Shown here: positions 37,101 through 47,895 of the stretch, piece by piece
How positions within the stretch are numbered: position 1 is the stretch's first letter
Layout: the number at the start of each line of letters is the position of its first letter
Origin: Liquidambar formosana
Lineage: Eukaryota > Streptophyta > Magnoliopsida > Saxifragales > Altingiaceae
Direction: 5' to 3'
NCBI GenBank assembly: GCA_039720395.1
Contig: CM077820.1
Span: forward strand, 10,267,338-10,331,337
Length of the DNA: 64,000 nucleotides
Notes under the pieces: model-generated
Told to the model about the DNA's origin: nothing
What the model saw: the letters and a program-made list of their open reading frames with translations, nothing else
The model's database searches: none
Made by a program: the position numbers and the translations under genes

Positions 37101-39803
37101 TGCGGAGCCATATTCCAAATCACTTTAGCCTTCTTACTCCCCACTTTAAACCACCAACCCAACAAAAGATCATAAGTAGACGAGGGAAGCACCCAATACA
37201 CACCAAACATGTTTAGTAAGAGCATCCAAAGACTCCTTGCCACAAAGCATCCAAAGCATCCAAAGACGTCCCTTTTTTTTTAGTTCAATTGCAACTCACG
37301 TGCACTTTTTAAGTTGAATAATATAATTGTATCTGGTCTGGGTTACATTACATTGACTTAGGTATAGGTCTCAAGTGCTTGTATGTGTTTCTAACCACTC
37401 TATCTTGTTCTTAGGATGCTGTACTTAAGTATGTTTACATGAGCACATTATTTGATAAATAAAAAGCAAGTCTTCATGAAAAATAAGCTTATAAGGTGAA
37501 ATTATCCAATCTGATGAGAATCTCCTCTAAAAATGGACCTATATTTGAAGTGTTGGACACATTTACCCATGCCTTGTCATGTAATGCAAATTGGGGATGG
37601 TTGTTAGGGTGAATGGCTTGGGAAATCACAAGGGTCATCTTCATTTCTTGGTTTGGATTTCTACATGGACTTTTTATTGTTTGATATGAATATTGGGAAA
37701 AAGAAAAGCCAACTTATTATTGATGTTTTAATTTTTCATGAAATTTCTCAATTTGCAATTTACATCTTCTGGTTCATGGAGATTTTTATCATGATGATCG
37801 GGAAACATTTTCTGGAAAGGAAAGTTAAATAGCCTAGTCTAGTAATCCCTAATGTCCAAATCTTTAGAAATGATCTTAGTAAATCTTTTAAGAACATCAA
37901 AATTTTGAAAGATAATTTCAGTGTGGATGTATGATTTACAATCGATTAGACATTCCCTATCATGTAAGGGCCATAAGTGCGATATAGGACCAGAAATGAT
38001 ATATATTTTATTCTCTGTCAGACATGTTTATTTATGACCACTGGATAAATTCTATGACCACTAACCTGGAAAATGTTTTTACCAGTTATTGCTTGTTATT
38101 TTAAGTGGCTTATGCCATACATTTCAGACTGTCCACAACGTATCCTTATTTTTATCTTAACGTGCAAAATTGACTCACTTTTGTATTAATTCTTGATTAT
38201 CCATAACATATTTGTGATATTTTACTTGATTAACTCCAAATTTTGAATTATTCTCATACTAAATAATTCTCGAATCCCAAATTTCTCTCTATGGTTGTGC
38301 ATTTCCTTAAGAAAGGTTATACATATATATATATGTATATGTATATATATTTGGGAACGTTTGCATGGTGTTTTTTCCATTGTGGATAAAGAAACTTGAC
38401 TTTCTTGGACTATTTTTTGGGGTCTATTATGTGTTGAAAGATATTTTGGTACACACTCTTCAACTTACCCAAAGTGTTGGTTTCAAGTCTCTACATCACA
38501 TAGCAAGGCTAAGAATCTCTGCTAAACAAAAAAGAAAGAACGCACTTATTTCATGACAATACTTGTAGCTTCTTCTTATCTTGAGCCTTTTAAATGTTTT
38601 CCTTCATTTTTTATAATTGAACCTTAACCCTACCATTATCATGAAATACTCCCAAGTACAGACATGTCCACGTACTAGGTATTCTGAAAAAGTGATGTTG
38701 CCTTTCTCTATCTGTTGTAAAGCTATGCTCATGTAGGAAAACAAATAGCCTTGTGCAGAAGATGTAATACATCATCTCTAACTGTATTGGTAGAAGGACT
38801 TGTTAGTTGTTACTATTAAATTGTTGCCCTTTTCCATATTGTCCTTGTCCTGGAGTCTAACTGTTTAAGTAGGCTATCTTGATAATATTGAACTATTACC
38901 CTTTCCCATTTTATTAGCACTCTGGAGAAACCATCAAGGCTCAAGCTTTTCTTCTTGTTCTTGCAGGGTCGTTTCGAGATACTTTCCTTGTCTGGATCAT
39001 TTATGCCTACTGATAATGGAGGAACAAAGAGCAGATCTGGCGGGATGAGTGTGTCTTTAGCAGGCCCAGATGGTCGTGTTGTAGGGGGAGGTCTTGCTGG
39101 TATGTTGGTAGCTGCTGGCCCTGTGCTGGTAAGATAATTTTCCTTCAGAAACAATGGAAGAGGAAAAAAAAGGAACTTTGCTGTCCATAATGGAATATAA
39201 TGCTAGAAATTTACTGTCATTTAAGTTGTTATTTTACAATATTTGATCATTAAATGTTTCAAGGTTGGTCTGATAATATTAATTCTTTCAAATTTTTAAT
39301 ATTTAATTTTAGAATTTAAATTTGGTCAAAAATTGAAAATTTGACCGTCAATAAGAGTAAATAACGACAAGCACAGCTGCCATTACAAAATAACATAGAT
39401 GGGCCTAGCACTTACATACAATTAGTTATGTTTATGCATTTGCTACTAGTATGTCCAGAGCATCATGACATGTAGTACCTTTTTCTAATCTTCTTGAGTA
39501 CATCAGGTTGTGGTGGGCAGCTTTCTACAAGGTCACCAGCAGGAGCAGAAGCCCAAGAAACACAGAATTGAGCCCATATCAGCTACCACCCCTACTACGG
39601 CCAATGCTATCTCTGGTAAAGATACAAAGGGGGCTTATGGTGGACTAAAGCCGATTCTCACACCTTCTTCCTTAAATGGAGATAACTCGGCTTCTTTGAA
39701 CCCTGTGCAGGGTCTGGGGAATACAGCTACTGACAATAAAACATATGTTCATGGAGAGGAATCCAAGGACCCCAGCCAATCAACCTGCGAGGTTTCAAGC
39801 TGA
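31158..39803 (+). CDS. AT-hook motif nuclear-localized (AHL) protein, type II, with PPC/DUF296 domain
   Basis: AHL proteins bind AT-rich DNA through AT-hooks and assemble through the PPC domain, acting on chromatin and transcription in the nucleus (family knowledge). Exons 31158-31506, 32435-32502, 36626-36757, 38967-39128 and 39507-39803 join in frame to 335 residues. Exon 1 carries two AT-hooks, KKKRGRPRKYGPDG and KRGRGRPG, so it belongs to the two-hook group. The PPC domain starts around VGANFTPHVINVNAGEDV and runs through SFSQQGSRAICILSANG, GRFEILSLSGSF, GPDGRVVGGGLAGMLVAAGPV to VVVGSF. A Ser/Pro-rich tail follows. Introns 2 and 3 are long (4.1 and 2.2 kb); intron 3 holds an antisense LINE fragment. 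An ATG at 31154 overlaps this start out of frame. Closest Arabidopsis names would be AHL1-like, but I cannot fix the number. Confidence 0.93.
33672..33722 (+). repeat. 25-bp tandem duplication in AHL intron 2
   Basis: GATTCTCATTTTTCTTTGGC followed by CTAT is repeated immediately, giving two identical head-to-tail copies. Confidence 0.9.
36841..37263 (-). mobile_element. 5'-truncated LINE fragment inside AHL intron 3
   Basis: On the minus strand, 37243-36917 is open and encodes the C-terminal end of a plant LINE reverse transcriptase polyprotein. The text WNMAPHAICWCIWRERNART is characteristic of the zf-RVT region. The 3' end on that strand reads CTTATCAAAAAAAA, a LINE tail. The flanks carry near-identical AGATGTCCCTTTTTTT (about 36825-36840) and AGACGTCCCTTTTTTT (about 37264-37279), a likely target duplication with one mismatch. 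It cannot be active. Confidence 0.75.
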
Positions 39804-41398
39804 TCATGTTCGCACTGTGTATCCTGATCATGTTCTGACACAAATATAAACTCATTGGCTATTTATTAAGGACAAAGTAGGGGCTTAACAACATGTTGGT
39901 TTTTAACCCAGAATTGCACTCTTTCTTTTAGGAATTAGGAAGGATGTCTAATCATTAGGATTATTCTGAGGCTGTTGTTGTCATATAATTTCAGGTGTTG
40001 TCTCACCTGTTGATTTAGAGTAGTATGTGGTTTGTAATCCCTCTGATTTGGGTTCTTTGTATTTGTACGATTGGATTTAAGTGGATGTTGTTTTGGTTAA
40101 AATTGACTTGTATTTGATGATACTAAGTTGATACAATACCATCAAATCTGCAAATTTTCTTCCCCTCCCAACATTACATTTCTGAAGGTCTTCAGTAGTG
40201 TTTGTAATTTATCCCTTCAGGATGTTCATAAGATCACTTAAAATGAGTAATGTTCCGATTGATGCTCCTAGAAAGTTAAAAAAACTTTGTAAGATTATAA
40301 ATCTCTCAGTTGGTAGCTTTTAGATTCTCATTAAATTGCAACCATCCATCTTGCCATTATTACACATCTTTGTATTTCCGGTTGAACTATGATCAAACCT
40401 GAACTTCAAATTTCTTACTCATGATTCACCTCTTCAAAAATAATTGCCTTTATTCTTTCTTCAAGTTTGTTGTCAGGTTATGGTAATGCAAATTCTAAAA
40501 GTATAGTTTTCTCTGTGGTTTGGCTTTAGAGTAGGTTGTTTTTTATATGAATTTTTTTCCCCCTTTAGCAAGTGAACAATATCATGTTAGGTTCAATTGT
40601 ACTGGTTTTTCCACCTTTTAGCAAGTGAACAATGTCATGTTAGGTTCATTGGACTGTTTGTGAAATTACGCGGGATTGGATTTGATTTTGAAAATTCAAA
40701 CCCATGGAAAAAAAAAAGTGATACTTTTACTTTTGGTTTTGTGGATTTTGGGTCTATGGAATTTTAATTCAATTCCATATTCGTTGGCATATATAGCAAC
40801 CAAACTCTTTATTTGGGATTGATGGCTCTAGTTCCAGTTCCCCAGCCCCATTTCCATGCAACCAATGGCAGCACAAGCATTAAAAATAGATGCTCATATT
40901 AGAAATCTTGAAGAATAAAGAAGAATTGCCTTTATTCATCAATGCTTCGATAAATAATTATTTTACGAAAGGGAGAAAAAGGAAAAATGAATAGCATCTA
41001 TTGTGCTATTTCCAAACATGCCCTTTGTACCCTTTGTTTCACTTTTCCTCTCTATCCATGTGAGGGGAGAACTCTATCCATGTGAGGGGAGAATCAAAGT
41101 TGAATTTTAAATTTTAAACATCCCAAACATTAAAGAGAGGATTTACCCACATTTTGTTCTTCTTTGTTTGAACTATTAAAAGCAAGAGTCTTTGTTTAAA
41201 CAGGGCTACCTCCAAACCATAAGCAGCAAGGAAAGCAAGTTCAAACAAAATGCAGAAATCATGTTTTAGACCACAATTTTAAGATAATTGCTCTTAAGAT
41301 ATAATCAAAATTTCATCGGTAGTCCCATCAGGAGGGTAGTAATGTTCATTAGAACAAATTTCAGGCACGATCATCCAAAAAAGAAGGCTCCTGAAAAT
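39804..41398. other. Intergenic region between AHL and the DUF761 gene (tail to tail)
   Basis: It holds the AHL 3' UTR (probably to about 40120) and no recognisable exon. Two short tandem duplications are present: a unit with AGCAAGTGAACAATATCATG (40568 and 40620, about 52 bp apart) and a 23-bp unit around CTCTATCCATGTGAGGGGAG (41050-41095). Confidence 0.6.
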
Positions 41399-41995
41399 TC
41401 AAATTGCACTACTTCTGCTGAACCCAAGCTGCAAATTCTCTGTATGGTCTAAATGAGAAGTCCTCAACCTTTCAGCCCTCCATCCCCTATTAACCTTTTC
41501 AATGAATTCTTCCACTCTTCTCCTCAGCTCATCATCATCAATGTCGTCGTGCTTTCTTTTGTTGTCATGAATCACTGCTATCTGGGCATCTGACAGTTCA
41601 GTGACATCCATTAAAGCCTTTTTGTCGTCATTTCTTTTGTCGACATCAAAAACTACTATCTGGGCATCTGACAGTTCAGTGACATCCATTAAAGCCTTGT
41701 TGTCGTCGTTTCTTTTGTTGTGATCAATCACCGCTATCCGGGCATTTGACACTTCAGTGACATCCATTAGAGCCTTGCTCTCGTGGAATGAATCTTCGGC
41801 ATTTAATCCTTTTTTAGCGTTCTTGTTTCTATTGTCAACCACAGGGAGAGGAGTAGTGGCACTGTCTTCATCAAATTGTGAGCCAGGTTTTGAGCTACTG
41901 ACAAAGAGTATGACTATGATCAAGTTGCAGAAAAAGAAGACAAAAAGAGAGTTGGATACAGCCAGATTGATCAACTCCATTGAAGAATGAAACAT
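41399..41995 (-). CDS. Small membrane-anchored DUF761 protein with three 26-residue repeats
   Basis: A single-exon frame of 198 residues with a normal ATG. Residues about 14-34 form a hydrophobic segment (SLFVFFFCNLIIVILFV), a probable membrane anchor or signal anchor. Residues 74-151 are three tandem copies of a 26-residue unit, KALMDVTELSDAQIAV plus a charged NKRNDD-like end, copies 2 and 3 being nearly identical. The C-terminal DDELRRRVEEFIEKVNRGWR (residues 154-173) is the DUF761 box found near the end of many small plant proteins of unknown function. I know no biochemical role for the family. A TATA-like TTTATAAA lies at 42114-42121 on the same strand, which supports expression. A GA microsatellite lies in the presumed leader. 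Confidence 0.75.
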   Translation of the reverse strand: MFHSSMELINLAVSNSLFVFFFCNLIIVILFVSSSKPGSQFDEDSATTPLPVVDNRNKNAKKGLNAEDSFHESKALMDVTEVSNARIAVIDHNKRNDDNKALMDVTELSDAQIVVFDVDKRNDDKKALMDVTELSDAQIAVIHDNKRKHDDIDDDELRRRVEEFIEKVNRGWRAERLRTSHLDHTENLQLGFSRSSAI

Positions 41996-42054
41996 GTTTA
42001 TTGCAAATTGGAAAAAGGAGAAGATCCAATGAACAATAACAAGATTTTTGAGAG

Positions 42055-42077
42055 AGGGAGAGAGAGAGAGAGAGAGA
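42055..42077. repeat. GA microsatellite in the DUF761 gene leader
   Basis: About eleven GA dinucleotides lie between the TATA-like box and the start codon; on the coding strand this is a (CT)n run, common in plant 5' UTRs. Confidence 0.9.
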
Positions 42078-42113
42078 TGGGTTCTGTTATATTTGAATGA
42101 GAGGCATTAGGCC

Positions 42114-42121
42114 TTTATAAA
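42114..42121 (-). promoter_or_regulatory. TATA box of the DUF761 gene
   Basis: TTTATAAA sits about 120 bp upstream of the start codon on the minus strand. A start site about 30 bp downstream would give a leader of about 90 nt. Confidence 0.5.
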
Positions 42122-43111
42122 GCCCTGTTTAGATGAAAAAGGTGTACAGAGGAAGCTTTTGTAAGTAATTTTTTGTACGAGTCAGTGAGGTGACGCGTGA
42201 AAGCTAAAGAGGGTTGACAAATTATAATATTACATGGTCTTTTTATAATGCATTAATGTATTGGGGAAGCTTCTTCCTAACTTTTGAACATGGGTCATTT
42301 CTGCATTATTCAATTAGAGTCTATAGTTGGTAGCAAAAATAAAGAGTACGAAAAATCAAAGCCTTTGGAACCACATAGGAACCTCACATGGAAACTATAT
42401 AGTTCCTCACCCCCCTCTTATGTCATCCCAATTACATCACCCAAGGCCATAGGGGTCTTCTCTTTTGACTTCTCCTTTTACCCTTCATAATACGTGTTTG
42501 TGTATAAAAAGCAGTAGTACGCGCAATGCATGGGACCCACCATTGGGGGTTGACTGGATGACTTATCGAACTCGTATAGTATATCAAGTGTACCATAGTT
42601 AATCCTAGATTGAGAATTTTATCGCATTGATTTCAATTAAAATCTAAATATCTAATGGCATCTGATTAATAGTTGATGTGGCAGGATATTAGTGGCCAAG
42701 GAAGACAGGGAAGACTACACCGAATAAGAGCAAAGGAAAACAAGCAATGAGATTCGGGACACATGACATCTTTGGATGGTCCTACAGTTATAAAACAATA
42801 TGTGGATTAGGTGAATGGTGAAGGTATAAATCCCTTTTGTAATAATAAGGATAAAGTTTGCCATATCATCATGTTTCTAGATATGATATCAGACTATCAG
42901 GAGGGCCAGTCAAAAAAAAAAAAACAAAAACAATGGTGAGCTCTTGCCTCTTGGATGGAAATTGCTCCTTAATTTTAATCCGTGGCCTCTACCAACCTTT
43001 TATTATGGTCACTAAAAAAAAAACAATTTTGAAAAAAACATTTTATTGGTAACTGAAAAGGTACAAGTAAGGATGAAGGGTAATTAGTGTGAAGATGAGG
43101 TCAATTATCCC

Positions 43112-43339
43112 CACCATAACCTATGGGGTTAGCTCGGCGCATTAGGTATCGATTTCAAGGTCCCCCATTTGAGTCACATGGACCACATGCCTAGAGCGTA
43201 AGCCCTGTGAACACATGTGCTAAGCATGCAGTGCATGTGTCCATGGAGGTTTATCGGTCAGCTAAGCTAGGAGTTGATCTCTATGATAAATCGGATGAGT
43301 TCCTCCGCGTCATTCAAAAAAAAAAAAAAAAAAAAAAAT
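43112..43339 (+). mobile_element. SINE-like retroposon with poly-A tail
   Basis: GGGGTTAGCTCGGCGCATTA resembles an A-box head and GGTCCCCCATTTGAGTC a degraded B-box; a 22-base A run ends it. No target duplication was identified. Confidence 0.5.
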
Positions 43340-43636
43340 CATCTATAAAAAATGAAAGCCCATTTGAACCCATCGGTTAAAGCTCATGAATCTCCAGAAA
43401 AGGGTGTGAGTCTCAGTTGATTTACACATTAACAAAGGAAAATGCGATTCTCTTTTTTCCCTGTACTTTTTTTTTTCCCCCTGATGGAGAAAATGCTATT
43501 CTTATAATCAACTTATCCATACAATTTAATACCAACTGCTGCAAGAATGGCCATTTTCGAATTAATGCGACAGTGGTAGTTTAATGTGAAAGGAAGAATT
43601 GAGTCTGATTGTATGTATGAATAGCACTATTCATTA

Positions 43637-43943
43637 GGGCTGTTTGATTGTCCAAATAGAAATTAAACAGTCCTAGTGTACTTTACATAGTATTGAAGGC
43701 ACAATTTCATTACTTCAAACATAAATTTTTCAAGAGAATGATAATCATTATCACAAATGAGTGGAAATTCAAAATAGTAGCATTACAGAAATTCCAAAAA
43801 ATTGATCTTATAACATCAACTATAATGATCACTCTTTTAACTTTTTTAAATAGTCTCATTTAATGTGATAGATTTGTGCCTTCAATAACATATAAAGTAC
43901 ATAAAAATTGTTTAATTTCCATTTGGATGCCCAAATGGACCCC
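43637..43943. mobile_element. Fold-back Tourist-like MITE, 307 bp
   Basis: The left end GGGCTGTTTGATTGTCCAAA and the complement of the right end, GGGGTCCATTTGGGCATCCA, begin inverted repeats that continue about 70 bp inward, including AAATTAAACA, GTACTTTA and ATTGAAGGCACAA on both arms. The left flank is TTA; the right flank does not match exactly. Confidence 0.75.
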
Positions 43944-44356
43944 AACAAGATATCAAAACAAAGATTAAAATAGTTCATGAAATGGGGAGAATTCTTGTAG
44001 ACTAGCGACTTATGACCATCCCTTTGAAATAGAGAATGCTAAATCAAACAGTAATACGTTCGTGTTTCACTCCAAACTAAACAAATGCGAGACAACTACC
44101 ACGGCATATGCCTGAATCACACACAAACTCAAAAATAAACCCAATTTAAACTCATGTTGTGAACCAATTTTGCCAAAGCAAATCAAGACTTCAAACTTTG
44201 TCAGACAACTAGAATATTAGAAAGAAAAATGTCGATTTCTCTTCAAGATAAAACATCATAACAAAAATGCGTCTCAAGTTTAATGTTTACATAGAATAAA
44301 ATCATCAGAAAAGCTCACCTGGCTTCTCCAACATCATTGAACCAACAGACAGTGTA

Positions 44357-45202
44357 TCACCTCTTCCTTTTCCTATCCCCTGAGAAGTGGCCTTTTTTGA
44401 AACCTCCCAAATCATTTGTAGTCTCAGCAGTGTTCTGCTTCTTCAAACCTTTCCTCCCTCCGAAACCAAACTTGGAATCCCTTGATTCCCTTTTCTTCAT
44501 ACCTTTCTTCCCCTTTCCACCTTGTCTCGCCTTCCCTCCAGACCGATCACTGGGTGCCACCCCTGGCCTCCTCTTATTTGACTTCTCAAATACTTTTCCA
44601 TCTTCAAAGGGCAAGCCCATCTCACCATCTTTGTCACCCCCGGCAAACCCACTCTGCTGCCTCTGCTTTCTCCACTTCTTAACAGACTCTATGTCATCTT
44701 TTTTCTGCTTGGCTCTCTCTTTGAGCTTCTCGGCCTGAACCTCTTTAGCCATTTTCTTGGCCTCCCTAGCCTTTCTTCTCTCATCAGCCTCCTCAATATT
44801 TTTCTTCTCTGCCAAAAGTCGGCCCTTCACTTTCACCATGTGAGTATCTGACTTCACCATCTCTGCATAATAGTCAGACGGCCTGAGAAAAGGATGTCCC
44901 ATTGACTGGAGCTTCTGAAAGGCCTGCCTTGTTCCCTCCAATGCCTGTGTGTAGAAAGCAAGCTCTCGTGTCAGGTCATCATTCACATCCACCTCTTGCT
45001 CTCGATCAATATCAATGGAAAGCTTGTGTATCCATTCTACGTTCTCCGGCCAGCTAATATCTCCAAGTTTATCAAGGAGACCATCACTGTTGAATATTGA
45101 GTTCTTCGAAGGTTCAGTCAACTTCACATCTTCATCTTCTTCTGATTCTAATTCTGATTCAGAAACTTCCTCATCGATATTCCCCATTTCATAATCTTTC
45201 AT
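44357..45202 (-). CDS. EBP2: EBP2-like rRNA-processing protein
   Basis: EBP2 is a nucleolar factor needed for 27S pre-rRNA processing and 60S subunit assembly (family knowledge). The 281-residue protein starts MKDYEMGNIDEEV at 45202, the first true ATG; the open frame extends six codons upstream without an ATG. An acidic N terminus (SESELESEEDEDVKL) is followed by the conserved EBP2 core: DISWPENVEWIHKLSIDID, then LTRELAFYTQALEGTRQA, MGHPFLRPSDYYAEMVKSD and a long Lys/Arg/Glu-rich coiled coil (EERRKAREAKKMAKEV-like). The C terminus is Gly/Lys/Arg-rich and ends GDRKRKR, suiting nucleolar targeting. An acceptor (CAAG|ATTACAATG) lies six bases upstream of the ATG, so the 5' UTR is spliced to a distant non-coding exon (about 47896-47960). 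The whole coding sequence is in one exon. Confidence 0.93.
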   Translation of the reverse strand: MKDYEMGNIDEEVSESELESEEDEDVKLTEPSKNSIFNSDGLLDKLGDISWPENVEWIHKLSIDIDREQEVDVNDDLTRELAFYTQALEGTRQAFQKLQSMGHPFLRPSDYYAEMVKSDTHMVKVKGRLLAEKKNIEEADERRKAREAKKMAKEVQAEKLKERAKQKKDDIESVKKWRKQRQQSGFAGGDKDGEMGLPFEDGKVFEKSNKRRPGVAPSDRSGGKARQGGKGKKGMKKRESRDSKFGFGGRKGLKKQNTAETTNDLGGFKKGHFSGDRKRKR

Positions 45203-45414
45203 TGTAATCTTGTCAAACAAGGTCGGTACTTTAGTGAGTACCTCTATTCAATGAGCCTATCAGAAAGAACAATACATTTTGCCTTTAGAAAAATGAAAGG
45301 ATTGGGGGGGAACACAAAACATGTCACTCATTACCCTAACGGGTAGTTGCATTCATTAGAGCAAAGGAAAAAAATATATATATATATACTGATCAAACAA
45401 ATTTTATTTTATTT

Positions 45415-45900
45415 TATGAAGTATTTGTATTGAAAAGAAAAGGGAATTAACCCAAGTACATGAGCCATATACAAGAGTTACAAAAAAAACTACGACAGCA
45501 AGGCAGCAAAATATCAGCAGGATAATGTCCCATGGAGTTTCGGTTTTTCCTTTTGTATATGTCTTATGTACGAGGGATTAAACCCTTATCTTTACCTTAT
45601 CAAAAAAATATATATATCAGCAGGATAACCAACAAAGTGGCAATTCAAGTACCAAACTCCCAACTAAAATCTAAGGGAATCTTCAAAATGAATGAAATAA
45701 GGTTTACAACCTCCCCTATAACTATAAAACCACCAAAAAAGAGAGTTCACTGATAAATTTTTTTCCTTTTCTTCAAAAGTTCTCGCGTTAGTTTCTTTCC
45801 AAATGCACAAATATATTGCGTGGGGAATCATCCTCCATACCATCTAGAGTCTGAGCAAACAAAATTTAGATGTGCCACTAGGATTGGCACCCTGCTCCCC
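45415..45900 (-). mobile_element. Degraded LINE 3' fragment, interrupted by a second LINE tail
   Basis: On the minus strand, text near 45770-45870 matches the LINE in AHL intron 3: compare GGTATGGAGGATGATTCCCC here with its relative's GGAATATGGCTCCGCATGC segment, and the shared AAATGCAC context around TTTCTTTCC. Its 3' end lies near 45415. It is interrupted at 45526-45613 by another insertion. No intact frame remains. Confidence 0.55.
45526..45613 (+). mobile_element. 88-bp LINE tail with perfect 15-bp target duplication
   Basis: ATATCAGCAGGATAA occurs at 45511-45525 and 45614-45628. The insert ends TTTACCTTATCAAAAAAA plus TA repeats, the usual end of plant LINEs. It is a strongly 5'-truncated copy nested inside the older minus-strand LINE. 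Confidence 0.8.
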
Positions 45901-47244
45901 ACCTGTAAGCCTTATCTTTCTTCTAAGAAAAGCCAATACATATGAAACTATCATAAAGGGATTTTAAAACTCAGATTGTTAAGAGCATCAAACAACTATG
46001 ATCTAAAGTTACCATCCAAAAAGGTACCCAAAAGCCGAATATGACTTCACCATGTGCATAGATGAGTAACAGAAATAAGAGGCATTAAGAAAAAAAAAAG
46101 ACTTCTTTGATGAGTAAAATGATAGTAGTAATAACAGACAAACGTAAGCAAAGGGAAAATTATCAGCAATGAAAATAAAAGTGGCAAAGGATTAAGAAAT
46201 GTGACCACTACAAATTTATATAAACCTATGCTGCTTTTGACTTATAAATTCAACAGGAGATTCAGAAGATACAACATTTGAATGTCAAACTCATTTGCTT
46301 TCGAAATATCCATTACACTGTCACATATTCAGTACCCGAAATGGACACCATGGGAAACATAAATGGAATACATGCAGGATTTAGTCAAATGGGAAACCTG
46401 AAGAAAATGATAATGACATATGTTTGAGCCAGAATGGATTGTAAGCATAAAGAGAACTTTTTAAAAACAAAGTTAATATCAAATAAATCAATTCACAAAA
46501 TTCTACAAAGATATTAAGACAGCATTGGGCATTGTTGCAATAAGGGAAAAAAATTCTGTTTCCCTGCATATTACAAGAGAAATCTCCAGGGCATTTCCCA
46601 ATATTTTTTTGAGAAGTTCCCTTATTGAACAAGGTCTTGTACAATTTTCCAATATGGGGGAAGCATGAAAAGATTGTGCCCCCTGGGCATGTCCGGATGT
46701 CATATGCAGATAAGTGGCTCCATTGAATTTCAAATAGTATTCCAAAATACAGACATATTATCCACAATGAAGCCACTAAGGGAAATTGAAGCTGTTGCCA
46801 CAAATGGAGAACTTACAACCAGGTACAATATTTTGTAATGAAAGGTCCCATTTTCTGAAATGAGCCCATTCTTGACAGCTTGTTTGTACAATATACATGC
46901 AGATCAAAATGGTGCAATTTAACTCCAAGAGATGTCAGAATTGAGTCAAATTTACAGAAGATGTGAAACCATTCTGATCAGTGGAATTTAAATTTAAAAA
47001 AATTTAAAAAGAAGGTTATAAATTTGGTAGGACAGTAATTTTAATAAAAGTTTTGAATTTCAAGTTATTCGCAGTTTTGGCTACCAAATAGAGAGTCTCA
47101 GCTCAACTAAACCATAAGGTTGACTTTTCTAAGGTCTTAATAAAGAAAAGTATAAGATCCGAAATTTTAAACAATATTCTTATCCTAAATTTCTCAGTAA
47201 CCAAACGGAGCACAAGCCTTCGTTTGGAGGCTGAGAAAATTGAA

Positions 47245-47276
<32 letters not shown>

Positions 47277-47895
47277 TTTAGATGCAGTAGGCGCAGTTGA
47301 GTTGAGGTTTACGCTCAATCAGGTCTTAAATGATGACAATATATAATTTTATATAATTATCTTTTTCCTGCATTTTCCTAGCAAACAAACAGAACAGAGA
47401 AACCAAAGAAAGGAAATCACTCCATCTCGCGGAAAATCATTAGAACGAGAGAACAAACCTTTTTTTCCTGATAAGCCGACGTAAAACAAAGGCAACAGAT
47501 ATGTTTTGGCCTCTACAAAAACCCTCCTATAAACCCTAAAACCCTAAACTCGTCAAGCGAAAGGAAAACTAAAGAGAGAGAAAAGTTAAGAAGAGGGCAC
47601 CCTCATGGGTGTAATGATGAACTCCCCGTATTTTAAGGAATTGTTTTAAAACCCGGACCGATTCATCGAACCGGAAAAGTATTTGTTTGATATGTGAGTC
47701 CGTAAAAATATAAATAAATCAAAATGCAGCGAAGTAGCAAACAGAGAAAATTGAAGAGAGAAGACCAGAGAGAATCCCGTAAAAAGAAGGAAAAAAAAAA
47801 ACAAGAATGCAGCGCAATCACAGATGGAGAGGAAAGAGGGAAAAGAGGAAAGAGAGGAGATAGAAGAGGAAAGAGGGGGAAGGAGAAGATCATAC

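Larger units (their letters stand above)
42122..44356. other. Intergenic region holding a SINE-like and a fold-back element
   Basis: No coding exon is recognised. A SINE-like sequence (about 43112-43339) and a 307-bp Tourist MITE (43637-43943) occupy part of it; the last 150 bases are probably the 3' UTR of the EBP2-like gene on the minus strand. Confidence 0.55.
45209..47895 (-). other. Inferred 5' UTR intron of the EBP2-like gene
   Basis: The donor reads ATCAG|GTATGA on the minus strand (47895) and the acceptor ends at 45209. The 2.7-kb intron carries LINE fragments (45415-45900) and, at its 5' end, the first-intron repeat: CTCCGTTTGGTTACTGAGAA on the minus strand near 47200 and a second copy near 47390. 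A (TA)n-(TG)n run lies at 47250-47276. Confidence 0.55.

Noticed and set aside
44337..44738. Plus-strand Pro/Phe/Ser-rich frame of 133 codons
   Set aside because: It is the antisense shadow of the EBP2 C-terminal coding region.
45203..45220. Six extra codons upstream of the EBP2 start
   Set aside because: They begin with TTG, not ATG, and lie across a likely splice acceptor; the first true ATG is at 45202.
46381..46803. Minus-strand frame of 140 codons in the EBP2 upstream intron, Cys-rich
   Set aside because: It has no recognised domain, no supporting splice or promoter context, and lies in an inferred intron with LINE debris.
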